Assembly: GCA_000719025.1 (NCBI GenBank) | Contig: JODP01000018.1 | Coordinates: 1 to 64,000, forward strand | Direction of reading: 5' to 3' | Origin: Kineosporia aurantiaca JCM 3230 | GTDB lineage: Bacteria; Actinomycetota; Actinomycetes; Actinomycetales; Kineosporiaceae | DNA: 64,000 nt | Part shown: in pieces, positions 54,696-63,920 of the stretch | Numbering within the stretch: the first letter of the stretch is position 1 | How the letters are laid out: each line of letters starts with the position of its first letter | Program-made: the position numbers and the translations under genes | Notes under the pieces: generated by a model | Told to the model about the DNA's origin: nothing | The model's database searches: none | What the model saw: the letters and a program-made list of their open reading frames with translations, nothing else

Positions 54696-54823
54696 TCCAG
54701 CACCGTATCCTCGCCCTGAATGCACCGCTCGCCCACGTCTCAGCACTCTCGTCCGTCACCCGGAAGATGCAGTCCGGCGGATCCGGCGAACAATGAAGAT
54801 CACGAGGGAAGGGGTACCCCGAC

Positions 54824-55180
54824 ATGGGTGACAACACCGCTCTGGTGGTCGTGGTGGGCTTCGTCGCGATCCTTTTGCTGATCGCCGTGGGCCTGCTCGT
54901 CTTCGGGCTCTACGTGATCTACCGCTACCGCGTCCCGCTGCGCGGAATCGCGGCCATGGCAGCATCTTTCGTCTACCTGGTCAGCCCGGTCGACGCGGTG
55001 CCGGAGGCCGTGCTGGGGCCGTTCGGGCTGGTCGACGACGCGGGTGTGGTGACCATCGTGGCCTGGTACGTCTACCACCTGATCCAGGCCCGCCGGTCGA
55101 ACCAGCCGATCGGCCGGGCGGCCGGTACCGCCTTCCGGGAGACCGCCAAGAAGGGCCTCCCGCGCGGCCGTACCCGCTAG
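54824..55180 (+). CDS. DUF1232 (YkvA-like) membrane protein
   Basis: Protein of 118 aa. A membrane segment (TALVVVVGFVAILLLIAVGLLVFGLYVIY) is followed by the DUF1232 core YLVSPVDAVPEAVLGPFGLVDDAGVV. Role unknown across the family. Divergent from the nuclease gene. Confidence 0.85.
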   Translation: MGDNTALVVVVGFVAILLLIAVGLLVFGLYVIYRYRVPLRGIAAMAASFVYLVSPVDAVPEAVLGPFGLVDDAGVVTIVAWYVYHLIQARRSNQPIGRAAGTAFRETAKKGLPRGRTR

Positions 55181-55306
55181 GTCAACCGGCCCACACTGCA
55201 TTCCCGATGCACCGATCGCGAGCCTGACCAGCCAGAACCTTGCTCCACTCCGGCCACCCGGCGAAGCGTCTGACATGTCGTAATCAAGCAAGTACGCTCT
55301 GTGTCC

Positions 55307-55543
55307 ATGCAGGAGCTGATCTTGTCCGGATTCGTGACCGTGCTGGCCGTCGGCTACGTCGCCGCCGGCCGGCTGAGCCGGGCCGCCCGCCGTCGCCGGG
55401 ACGCCCGGACCCTCCGCCTGCACCTGCTGCGCGAGGTCGAGGCCGGGCGCCGCTCACTGGACGACGAGATCGTCGCCGACGTGCTCACCTGGTGCGACGA
55501 AGTGGCGCAGACCGGGCGCGACCTTCCGCTGACCGTCCGATAG
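55307..55543 (+). CDS. Small membrane-anchored protein
   Basis: Protein of 78 aa from ATG 55307 (a GTG six bases earlier is the alternative). One N-terminal membrane helix, a strongly basic stretch (RLSRAARRRRDAR) and a helical end (LDDEIVADVLTWCDEVAQ). Not recognised. 156 bases upstream of the second BY-kinase. Confidence 0.6.
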   Translation: MQELILSGFVTVLAVGYVAAGRLSRAARRRRDARTLRLHLLREVEAGRRSLDDEIVADVLTWCDEVAQTGRDLPLTVR

Positions 55544-55699
55544 CGCTCCGCCCAAGTAGGCACGACCCGGTCCGTTCTGATTCACTGCACCCGAATCATG
55601 TGACCCAGAGCGATCGTTTAACCCCTCTGTGTAGCCAGATATGGGTACGGTAAGGCGCTCAGGCCGGCAGAGGAGTGCAATGACGAGGCGGAGCGTTCA

Positions 55700-58120
55700 G
55701 TGACCCTGACCCAGTACCTGCGAGTGCTCCGGCAGCACTGGCTGATCGTCCTGATCCTGACCCTGCTCGGGGTGACCGCGGCGATCGCGTACACCAGTCG
55801 CCAGACGCCGCTCTACCAGGCGCAGACCCAGGTCTTCGTCTCCGCCCAGAACCCGGCCAGCGACAGCACCCTGACCCAGCTGTCCGAGAGCAGCACCTTC
55901 AGCCAGCAGCGGGTGAAGTCCTACGCGAACATGGCGACCAGCAGCGCGGTCACCATGCCGGTGGTGAAGGAGCTGCGTCTGCCTTACACCCCGGCCGAGC
56001 TGGGCGGCAAGATCGACGCCAGCCCGCAGCTGGACACCGTGCTGATCAACATCAGCGTCACGGACCCGGTTCCGGCCACGGCCGCCGCGATCGCCGCCGC
56101 CGTCACCACCCACCTGCAGAGCGTGGTCGACGATCTGGAGAAGAACAACGCCCGGGGCCGCTCCCCGGTCATGCTCACGGTGACCCGCCCGCCGACCGTG
56201 CCGACCGCCCCGGTCTCCCCGCGGGTACCGCTGAACATCGCGCTCGGCCTTCTGCTCGGGCTCGGCCTGGGGATCGGCGCGGCGGTGCTGCGCGACCAGC
56301 TCAACACCACGGTCCGCGGCGCCGGCGAGGTCGAGCAGCTGACCGGGTCGGTACCGCTCGGCGTCGTCCCGTTCGACGCCTCCGCCCCGAAAAAGCCTCT
56401 GGTGACTGCCGATGCGTTCGGCGGCCGGGCCGAGGCGTTCCGGACCCTGCGGACCAACCTGCAGTTCGCCGACGTCGACCACCCGCCCCGGGTGATCGCG
56501 GTGACCTCCGCCCTGCCGGAAGAGGGCAAGACGACGACGGCCTGCAACATCGCGCTGATCCTGGCCCAGAGCGGCGCCCGGGTGGTGCTCGTGGAGGGCG
56601 ACCTGCGCAAGCCCGCGGTCGGGAAGTACCTGGGCATCAGCAACGCCGTCGGGCTGACCAACGTGCTCGCCGGGCAGCACGACCTGCGTGACGTGGTGGT
56701 CGGCTACGAGCGCGACCTGCTCGCCGTGCTGCCGTCCGGCCCCACTCCCCCGAATCCCTCGGAACTGCTGGGCTCGCAACAGATGCGGATCCTGCTGGAC
56801 ACGTTGGCCCAGCACTACGACGTGGTCGTGATCGATGCTCCGCCGCTGCTTCCGGTCACCGACGCGGCCCTGATCGCGACCGCGGCCGACGGCGCCATCC
56901 TGGTGATCCGGCACGGCCGTAGTCGCCGGGAAGAAACCGAGCGGGCCCTGAAGTCGCTGGAAGCGGTGAGCGCGAAGGTGCTCGGCTCGGTGCTCAACTT
57001 CGCGCCCCGGAGGAAGGGCCGAAACGGTTACCAGGGCTACGGATACGGGTATGGCCAGCCGCCGGTCACTCCGGAAGTGCCTGCTGCTTCGGAGCCGGAG
57101 GGCAAGCCCTCGCGCAGTCGTCGGGGTCGCAAGCCCGAACCGGTCGCACCCGCGATCGAAGAAGTTCCCCCCACCAGCATCGCCCTGCCGGACACGGACG
57201 CGGCTTCGCTTCCTCTGGAGCCACTGACCTCCGAGAACTGGGGCGGACCCACCAGCGCCTTTGAATTAGGGATGCCGGACAGCCCGAACGTCGATCCGCG
57301 GACGATCCTTCCGGGCACCGGGGGCGGCCAGGCCTCCTTCGACGCCGCTCCGAAGACGCCCGCCCAGCCGCCCACCCCCGGCCGAAGCTGGGCCCCGGAC
57401 ATGGGCTGGGCGCCGAGCCCGTCCGACGGCTGGGCCCCGATCGCCGACTCGCCCGGACGCCCCGCCAGTGCTCCGGAAAGCTCCTTCGACGGGGGCATCT
57501 CGGTGTTCGGCGGCCTCTCCTCGACCGGTCCCCTGCCGGTCGTGACCGACCCCGGCACCGACGGGCTGGCCGTGGTCTCCCGCACCGACGGGCTCGAGAT
57601 CATCCGCACGACCGAGGACGTCTCGGCCCAGATGGTGCGGCCGCGGGAGCCCGAGGTCGACCGGCTAGAGGTCGAGCACCGCCCGGTCGGCCGGGCCTCG
57701 CGGGCGCTCTCGGCCGAGGAAGTGCCAGAAGCACTTCGGCTCCAGCCCCTTCCGCAGGAGACCGTTTCACCTAAACCGGCCAGTGAGGCCACGGGCACGC
57801 GGCGGGACTGGGAAGAGCACGACGAGCACTGGACCGGACCGGACACCGCGCCTTCGGGCATCCGGATCGGCACCCCGGCCAGCGGGATACCGGCTACCGA
57901 GAGCGCACCTGAGAAGGCGCCGGAAGAGGGTCGGGCAGAGGCTCCGGAGACGTCCGGACCCGCCGCGTTCACCGAGATCCCACCGCTGCTGGTGGACCTG
58001 TCGGCGCCGGACCTGGACCTGCTCGAGGACGAGCGGGAACTGCTGATCCCGCCGCAGTCGGTGATGCCGCACGTGCCCACCGGGGTACCCCGACACCACC
58101 GGTCCCGCCGGTCAATCTGA
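55700..58120 (+). CDS. Wzz/BY-type tyrosine autokinase with long C-terminal extension
   Basis: Protein of 806 aa starting GTG. The first ~450 residues parallel the 40226 kinase: Wzz segment MTLTQYLRVLRQHWLIVLIL, Walker A SALPEEGKT, Walker A' VVLVEGDLRKP, Walker B VVVIDAPPLL, and the Tyr cluster NGYQGYGYGYGQ. Residue Glu replaces Asp in the A' motif (VEGD versus VDGD). After it come about 330 residues rich in Pro, Glu, Ser and Asp with no fold visible, ending in a basic patch (RHHRSRRSI). The tail is unusual for the family. A tyrosine phosphatase gene lies downstream (58690). Confidence 0.9.
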   Translation: MTLTQYLRVLRQHWLIVLILTLLGVTAAIAYTSRQTPLYQAQTQVFVSAQNPASDSTLTQLSESSTFSQQRVKSYANMATSSAVTMPVVKELRLPYTPAELGGKIDASPQLDTVLINISVTDPVPATAAAIAAAVTTHLQSVVDDLEKNNARGRSPVMLTVTRPPTVPTAPVSPRVPLNIALGLLLGLGLGIGAAVLRDQLNTTVRGAGEVEQLTGSVPLGVVPFDASAPKKPLVTADAFGGRAEAFRTLRTNLQFADVDHPPRVIAVTSALPEEGKTTTACNIALILAQSGARVVLVEGDLRKPAVGKYLGISNAVGLTNVLAGQHDLRDVVVGYERDLLAVLPSGPTPPNPSELLGSQQMRILLDTLAQHYDVVVIDAPPLLPVTDAALIATAADGAILVIRHGRSRREETERALKSLEAVSAKVLGSVLNFAPRRKGRNGYQGYGYGYGQPPVTPEVPAASEPEGKPSRSRRGRKPEPVAPAIEEVPPTSIALPDTDAASLPLEPLTSENWGGPTSAFELGMPDSPNVDPRTILPGTGGGQASFDAAPKTPAQPPTPGRSWAPDMGWAPSPSDGWAPIADSPGRPASAPESSFDGGISVFGGLSSTGPLPVVTDPGTDGLAVVSRTDGLEIIRTTEDVSAQMVRPREPEVDRLEVEHRPVGRASRALSAEEVPEALRLQPLPQETVSPKPASEATGTRRDWEEHDEHWTGPDTAPSGIRIGTPASGIPATESAPEKAPEEGRAEAPETSGPAAFTEIPPLLVDLSAPDLDLLEDERELLIPPQSVMPHVPTGVPRHHRSRRSI

Positions 58121-58388
58121 CACCCGACCCGACGATCCGGGCACACCGCGATTCCGGCGGGGTCGAAAGGGACGAAAGGGCAGTCGCGCGGGCCAGCCTG
58201 AGTTGGGGCTGAGAAGCCTTGCGCGACAATCCCGATTCGCCCTTCCCCGGTACCTTTGCCGTGTCTAGGATGACTCAGAAGAAGCGGATCCTTACGCTCT
58301 GGTTGCACATCCGGCTCACCGAAGAGCGCGCGCCGGCCAACCGGGTGGAGACCCGCCGGACAACGACCGGAACCACGGGAGGCGCGAC

Positions 58389-58682
58389 GTGAACGCTGTT
58401 TTCGGAGCCCTGCTGGCCCTCGGGGCCACCTGCCTCTACGCCGCCGACCTGGCCCTGGGCGCCTACCACCTGATCTGGCTGCCGTCCCTGATGCTGGCCG
58501 TCGGCCTGGCCCTGCTGCTGCGCAACCGGCGGGACGACGAGGGTGAGCGGGTCGCCACCGGCCACTGCGCCACCTGCCGCGGGGCCGGCACGGTCTACAC
58601 GGCGGAATGGAACGACTGGCGCCGCTCCGGCCCGGTCCGCAGCATCCGCGAACTCTGCCCGGCCTGCGAAGGCACCCTCTGA
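58389..58682 (+). CDS. Small membrane protein with zinc-ribbon-like CxxC pair
   Basis: Protein of 97 aa starting GTG. Two membrane segments (VFGALLALGATCLYAADLALGAYHLIWL, SLMLAVGLALLLR) are followed by CATCRGAGTVY and CPACEG, two CxxC knuckles like half of a DnaJ-type zinc module. Function unknown. It ends seven bases before the phosphatase stop on the other strand. Confidence 0.75.
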   Translation: MNAVFGALLALGATCLYAADLALGAYHLIWLPSLMLAVGLALLLRNRRDDEGERVATGHCATCRGAGTVYTAEWNDWRRSGPVRSIRELCPACEGTL

Positions 58683-58689
58683 CGCCGGG

Positions 58690-59313
58690 CTAGCGTCGGG
58701 CCTGGGAGTCTTTCTGCCGCAACCGGTTCCGGTCGCGGCGGAGCACCGGACCGCGAAACAGCAACGGCGCGCACAGGTCGTCGACCGCCGCCTGCAGCCG
58801 GGCGAACACCTGCGGGTGCCGCCCTCCCCGGTGCGGGTCCGGCAGGTCGTCCTCGTCGTCCGCCGCCCCCCGGGGGGCCGAACCGCGGTTCGCGTCAAGC
58901 TCCTCGGCCAGCCAGAGCAGCCGGTCGGCCAGGTCCACCCCCTTCGGCGGGGCCTGCCCGGCCTCGGTGAGCCACTGCGCGGTGCGGGCGGCGTGCAGCA
59001 AGGTGAAGGTGCGCACCTGGGCCGAGGGCCGCAGTTCGATCACCCGTCCGCGCTGGGCCTGGGTAGCGGTGAGAATCATCGTCGAGGCGCGGATGTCGGC
59101 CACCTCCAGCGGCTGGGAGGCATGCTCCCGGCGCACCCCGGAGTGGCTGTCCGCCCAGCCCGCCGAGAAGTCACAGATCCCCGCCCCGGCCACCGCCCGC
59201 GTCCCCCGGCTGGTCACCTCGACCGCCTCACCGAGGCGACCGGCGAGCAGCCACTCGGCGCCCGGCGACCGGCAGATGTTGGCCGTGCACACCAGCAGCA
59301 CCCGCGGGCCCAT
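58690..59313 (-). CDS. Low-molecular-weight protein tyrosine phosphatase
   Basis: Protein of 207 aa. The active-site loop is VCTANICRSP near residue 9 and the general-acid motif is DLPDPH. These enzymes dephosphorylate BY-kinases (Wzb-Wzc partnership), so the 55700 kinase is the likely partner. A C-terminal basic extension (RDRNRLRQKDSQARR) goes beyond the usual ~160 aa. Confidence 0.9.
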   Translation of the reverse strand: MGPRVLLVCTANICRSPGAEWLLAGRLGEAVEVTSRGTRAVAGAGICDFSAGWADSHSGVRREHASQPLEVADIRASTMILTATQAQRGRVIELRPSAQVRTFTLLHAARTAQWLTEAGQAPPKGVDLADRLLWLAEELDANRGSAPRGAADDEDDLPDPHRGGRHPQVFARLQAAVDDLCAPLLFRGPVLRRDRNRLRQKDSQARR

Positions 59314-59501
59314 GTCGCCACCTTCTTCCCCGGGTGATCCCGGAACGCGCCGTGGTCAATCGTTACCAAGATCGTTACTCGGTGGTCGGCGAATCCCTGT
59401 GACCACGGCATTGAGGCGCAGGGTAAGCACGAGATTACTCCAAGTAGGGTATTCGCAGGCCGAGATCCCCCTCTGCCGGACGGCGGGGGTGGCGAGGTGT
59501 C

Positions 59502-61895
59502 ATGCCGCCTCGCCCGATGCGTGCCAGACTTCCCGACATGGCACAGTCTCCGACTTCGCAGAGCCCCCTCGAAGCGAGCACCGCCGCGCTCTCGCCGACC
59601 GAGATCGTCGTGACTTCCACCGTGAAACCGGTGGATTCCGATGTTCTGGCGAAGGTCGCGGCAGGCGCCTACTACAACCCGCACTCGGTGCTGGGCGCGC
59701 ATCCGTACAGCGGCCGGGTCACCGTCCGCACGCTGCGTCCGCTCGCCACCGAGGTCGCAGTGGTCACCGAGGACGGCGAACGACACCCCCTGACCCACGA
59801 GCAGGACGGCATCTGGGTCGGCGCGCTCGAGCGCCCGACCGTCGGCGACTACCGGATCGCAGTCCGGTACGACGGCGACGAACAGGTCCACGACGATCCG
59901 TACCGCTTCCTGCCCAGCCTCGGCGAGATCGACCTGCACCTGATCGCCGAGGGCCGGCACGAGGAACTGTGGCGCGCCCTCGGCGCCCACCCCCGGCACT
60001 TCCCCGGGCTGATCGGCGACGTGGAGGGCACGTCGTTCGCGGTCTGGGCGCCCAATGCCCAGGCGGTGCGCCTGGTCTCGGACGCGAACCACTGGGACGG
60101 GCGCTCGCACTCGATGCGCAGCCTGGGCGGCTCCGGCATCTGGGAGCTGTTCGTGCCCGGCATCGGCGTCGGCACCCGCTACAAGTTCGAGATCCTCGGG
60201 CCGGACGGCCAGTGGCGGCAGAAGGCCGACCCGATGGCCTTCGCCACCGAGGTGCCGCCGCTCACCGCCTCGGTGATCACCGAGTCCTCCTATCAGTGGA
60301 AGGACGCGGACTGGATCCAGGAGCGCTCCCGGCACGAGGCGCTGACCCGGCCGCTGAGCATCTACGAGGTGCATCTCGGTTCCTGGCGGCAGGGCCTGTC
60401 CTACCTCGAGCTCGCCGACCAGCTCGTCGGCTACGTGCAGGACCTGGGCTTCACCCACGTCGAGTTCCTGCCGGTGGCCGAGCATCCGTTCGGCGGTTCC
60501 TGGGGCTACCAGGTCACCGGGTACTACGCGCCGACCTCGCGGTTCGGCAGCCCGGACGAGTTCCGGCACCTGGTCGACCGGCTGCACGAGGCCGGCATCG
60601 GCGTGATCATGGACTGGGTGCCCGCGCACTTCCCGAAGGACGAGTGGGCGCTGGCCAAGTTCGACGGCGTGGCGCTGTACGAGTCCGGCGACCCGCATCG
60701 TGGTGAGCACCCCGAGTGGGGCACGCTGATCTTCGACTTCGGCCGCACCGAGGTCCGTAACTTCCTGGTCGCGAACGCGCTCTACTGGCTCGAGGAGTTC
60801 CACGTGGACGGCCTCCGGGTCGACGCGGTGGCCTCGATGCTCTACCTGGACTACTCCCGCAACGAGGGTGAGTGGACGCCGAACAAGTACGGCGGCCGGG
60901 AGAACCTCGAGGCGGTGGCCTTCCTGCAGGAGGTCAACGCGACCGCCTACAAGCGGCACCCGGGCGTGATGATGATCGCCGAGGAGTCGACCGCCTGGCC
61001 GGGCGTCACCCGTCCCACCCACCTGGGCGGTCTGGGCTTCGGCCACAAGTGGAACATGGGCTGGATGCACGACTCCCTGGGGTACGTGCAGAAGGACCCG
61101 ATCCACCGGCAGTACCACCACCACCAGATGACGTTCTCGCTGATGTACGCGTACAGCGAGCACTTCGTGCTGCCGATCAGCCACGACGAGGTGGTGCACG
61201 GCAAGGGCTCGCTGCTCGGCAAGATGCCCGGCGACCGCTGGCAGCAGCTCGCCAACCTGCGCGCCTACCTGGCCTTCATGTGGTCCCACCCGGGCAAGCA
61301 GCTGCTGTTCATGGGCTCCGAGCTGGGCATGGACCGGGAGTGGTCGGAGAGCCGCAGCCTGGACTGGTGGCTGGAGGACACGCCCTGGCACGCCGGCCTG
61401 CAGCAGATGGTGCGCGACCTGAACCGGATCTACAAGGACCGGCCGGAACTCTGGCAGGCCGACAGCGACCCGGCCGGGTTCCAGTGGATCGACGCGAACG
61501 ACAACCAGCACAACACGTTCTCGTTCATCCGTCGGGACGCCTCCGGCAACCCGCTGGTCGCGGTGATCAACTTCTCCGCCCAGCCGCAGGAGGGGTACCA
61601 CCTCGGCGTGCCGCACGAGGGCCGCTGGCTCGAGCTGCTGAACACGGACGCGGAGAACTACGGCGGTTCCGGGGTCGGCAACCTGGGCGCGGTCGAGGCC
61701 GTCCCGGTCCCCTGGCACGGTCAGCCGTCCTCGGTCACCCTCCGGGTGCCCCCGCTGGGCGCCGTCTGGCTGGTGCCGGAGTCGACGCCGGAGAGCGGCT
61801 GGGGTTCGGCCCTGCCGGCCCACGAGGTGCACCACGAGTCCGGCCCGGGTTTCCAGCCCGAGTCCGCCGGATCCGCTGAATCAGCGGAAGGCTGA
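59502..61895 (+). CDS. glgB: 1,4-alpha-glucan branching enzyme
   Basis: Protein of 797 aa from ATG 59502 (GAGG four bases before it) or 785 aa from ATG 59538. N-terminal CBM48-type domains (YYNPHSVLGAHP, TSFAVWAPNAQAVRLVSDANHW), catalytic GH13 core with GLRVDAVASMLYLDY (nucleophile Asp), IAEESTAWPGVT (acid/base Glu) and PISHDEVVHGKGSL, and a C-terminal beta domain. It makes alpha-1,6 branches in glycogen. No glgE, glgA or glgX gene is adjacent. Confidence 0.95.
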   Translation: MPPRPMRARLPDMAQSPTSQSPLEASTAALSPTEIVVTSTVKPVDSDVLAKVAAGAYYNPHSVLGAHPYSGRVTVRTLRPLATEVAVVTEDGERHPLTHEQDGIWVGALERPTVGDYRIAVRYDGDEQVHDDPYRFLPSLGEIDLHLIAEGRHEELWRALGAHPRHFPGLIGDVEGTSFAVWAPNAQAVRLVSDANHWDGRSHSMRSLGGSGIWELFVPGIGVGTRYKFEILGPDGQWRQKADPMAFATEVPPLTASVITESSYQWKDADWIQERSRHEALTRPLSIYEVHLGSWRQGLSYLELADQLVGYVQDLGFTHVEFLPVAEHPFGGSWGYQVTGYYAPTSRFGSPDEFRHLVDRLHEAGIGVIMDWVPAHFPKDEWALAKFDGVALYESGDPHRGEHPEWGTLIFDFGRTEVRNFLVANALYWLEEFHVDGLRVDAVASMLYLDYSRNEGEWTPNKYGGRENLEAVAFLQEVNATAYKRHPGVMMIAEESTAWPGVTRPTHLGGLGFGHKWNMGWMHDSLGYVQKDPIHRQYHHHQMTFSLMYAYSEHFVLPISHDEVVHGKGSLLGKMPGDRWQQLANLRAYLAFMWSHPGKQLLFMGSELGMDREWSESRSLDWWLEDTPWHAGLQQMVRDLNRIYKDRPELWQADSDPAGFQWIDANDNQHNTFSFIRRDASGNPLVAVINFSAQPQEGYHLGVPHEGRWLELLNTDAENYGGSGVGNLGAVEAVPVPWHGQPSSVTLRVPPLGAVWLVPESTPESGWGSALPAHEVHHESGPGFQPESAGSAESAEG

Positions 61896-61942
61896 ATTCC
61901 TGGTCCTGTCCTGATCGAGGGGTAGCTCGATACGCTCGGGCG

Positions 61943-63913
61943 ATGAGGTCCGGTATCGACATCGAGCAGCTCAGCCCCTCGATCAGGCCGCAGGACGACC
62001 TGTTTCGCCACGTGAACGCCCAGTGGCTGGACTCAGCCGAGATCCCGCCCGACAAGTCGGTGTACGGCACCTTCCACCGGTTACGGGACGAGGCCGAGGC
62101 CCAGTTACGGGTGATCGTGGAGAACGCGGCCACCCAGGCCGGCCAGGCCGAACCCGGGAGCGAGGCGCAGAAGGTCGGTGATCTCTACGCCAGCTTCATG
62201 GACGAGGAGGCGATCGAGCGCCTCGGCACCGCGCCGATCGCCACCGACCTGGCCCTGGTCGAGGAGATCACCGACCGGGCCGGTCTGATCCACGCGTTCG
62301 GGGTGCTCGAGCGCTCCGGCAGCGGCAGCCCGTTCGGCTACTTCGTGAACAACGACGCGATGGCGTCCGACCGCTACGTCATGTACCTCACCCAGGGCGG
62401 CCTCAGCCTGCCCGACGAGTCGTACTACCGCGAGGAAACCTTCGCCGAGATCCGCACCGAGTTCCTCGGTCACGTCGCCCGGATGCTGGTCATAGCCGGG
62501 ATCACCGACGAGGCCGGAGCGGCCGACGCGGCCGGGCGGATCATGGCCCTGGAGAACCGGCTGGCCGGTTCGCACTGGGACCGGGTGACCAACCGGGACG
62601 CCACCAAGACCTACAACAAGATGGACCGCAAGGCCCTCGAGGAGCTCGTCCCGGAGTTCGACTGGACCGCCTGGATCGACGCGCTGGACGTGCCGCAGAG
62701 CGCGTTCGCCGAGGTCGTCGTGCGCCAGCCGGACTTCTTCACAGCCATGGGCAAGGCGCTCGCCGAGGTCCCGCTGGCGGACTGGAAGACCTGGCTGACC
62801 TGGCGCACCCTGCACGGTTCGGCCTCGCTGCTGAACGCCGAGCTGGTGAACGAGAACTTCGCCTTCTACGGCAAGACCCTCACCGGGGCGGCTCAGCTGC
62901 GCGAGCGGTGGAAGCGCGGGGTCGGGATGGTCGAGGGCTCGCTCGGCGAGGCCGTCGGCAAGCTCTACGTGGACCAGCACTTCTCCCCCGCCGCCAAGGC
63001 CCGGATGGTCGAGCTGGTGGCCAACCTGGTCGAGGCCTACCGGCAGAGCATCACCAAGCTCGACTGGATGAGCGAGGAGACCCGCGGCCGGGCCCTGGAG
63101 AAGCTGGCCGCCTTCACCCCGAAGATCGGCTACCCGGACAAGTGGCGGGACTACTCCAGCCTGGAGATCAAGGCCGGCGACCTGATCGGCAACGTGCGCC
63201 GGGCCGGTGACTACGAGATCGCCCGGGAGATCGACAAACTCGGCAAACCGGTGGACCGCGACGAGTGGTTCATGACGCCGCAGACGGTCAACGCCTACTA
63301 CAACCCGCTGATGAACGAGATCGTCTTCCCGGCCGCGATCCTGCAGCCGCCGTTCTTCGACGCGGAGGCCGACGACGCGGCCAACTACGGGGCGATCGGG
63401 GCGGTGATCGGCCACGAGATCGGCCACGGCTTCGACGACCAGGGCTCGAAGTACGACGGCACGGGCAACCTGAACGACTGGTGGACGGACGCCGACCGCA
63501 CCGAGTTCGAGAAGCGCACCAAGGCGCTGATCGCGCAGTACGACGTGCTGGAGCCCAAGCAGACTCCCGGCCACCACGTCAACGGCGCGCTCACCGTGGG
63601 CGAGAACATCGGTGACCTGGGCGGCCTTTCGATCGCCTACACGGCCTACCGGATCGCCCTGGACGGCGCCGAGCCCGCCACGCTGGACGAGCTGACCGGC
63701 CCCCAGCGCTTCTTCATCTCCTGGGCGCAGGGCTGGCGGGGCAAGGGCCGCGACACCGAGGTGATCCGCCGGCTGGCGCTGGACCCGCACTCCCCCGAGG
63801 AGTTCCGGTGCAACGCCGTGGTCAGCAACATCGACGAGTTCCACGAGGCCTTCGGCCTGAAGGACGGCGACGGCCTCTGGCTCGATCCGGCCGAACGCGT
63901 CCACATCTGGTAA
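61943..63913 (+). CDS. M13-family zinc metallopeptidase
   Basis: Protein of 656 aa with the neprilysin-type zinc motif HEIGH (VIGHEIGHGFDDQGSKYD) and the third-ligand motif ENIGDLGG, plus the substrate-binding NAYYNP and the C-terminal EEFRCNAVVSN. No signal peptide or membrane segment, so unlike animal neprilysins it is cytosolic and probably trims peptides. It is 47 bases after glgB and may be co-transcribed. Confidence 0.95.
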   Translation: MRSGIDIEQLSPSIRPQDDLFRHVNAQWLDSAEIPPDKSVYGTFHRLRDEAEAQLRVIVENAATQAGQAEPGSEAQKVGDLYASFMDEEAIERLGTAPIATDLALVEEITDRAGLIHAFGVLERSGSGSPFGYFVNNDAMASDRYVMYLTQGGLSLPDESYYREETFAEIRTEFLGHVARMLVIAGITDEAGAADAAGRIMALENRLAGSHWDRVTNRDATKTYNKMDRKALEELVPEFDWTAWIDALDVPQSAFAEVVVRQPDFFTAMGKALAEVPLADWKTWLTWRTLHGSASLLNAELVNENFAFYGKTLTGAAQLRERWKRGVGMVEGSLGEAVGKLYVDQHFSPAAKARMVELVANLVEAYRQSITKLDWMSEETRGRALEKLAAFTPKIGYPDKWRDYSSLEIKAGDLIGNVRRAGDYEIAREIDKLGKPVDRDEWFMTPQTVNAYYNPLMNEIVFPAAILQPPFFDAEADDAANYGAIGAVIGHEIGHGFDDQGSKYDGTGNLNDWWTDADRTEFEKRTKALIAQYDVLEPKQTPGHHVNGALTVGENIGDLGGLSIAYTAYRIALDGAEPATLDELTGPQRFFISWAQGWRGKGRDTEVIRRLALDPHSPEEFRCNAVVSNIDEFHEAFGLKDGDGLWLDPAERVHIW

Positions 63914-63920
63914 CCACCCC

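Noticed and set aside
59214..61835. 873-codon minus-strand frame opposite glgB
   Set aside because: glgB is unmistakable on the plus strand with all catalytic motifs; the antisense frame shows low-complexity Val/Gly/Gln/His composition only.
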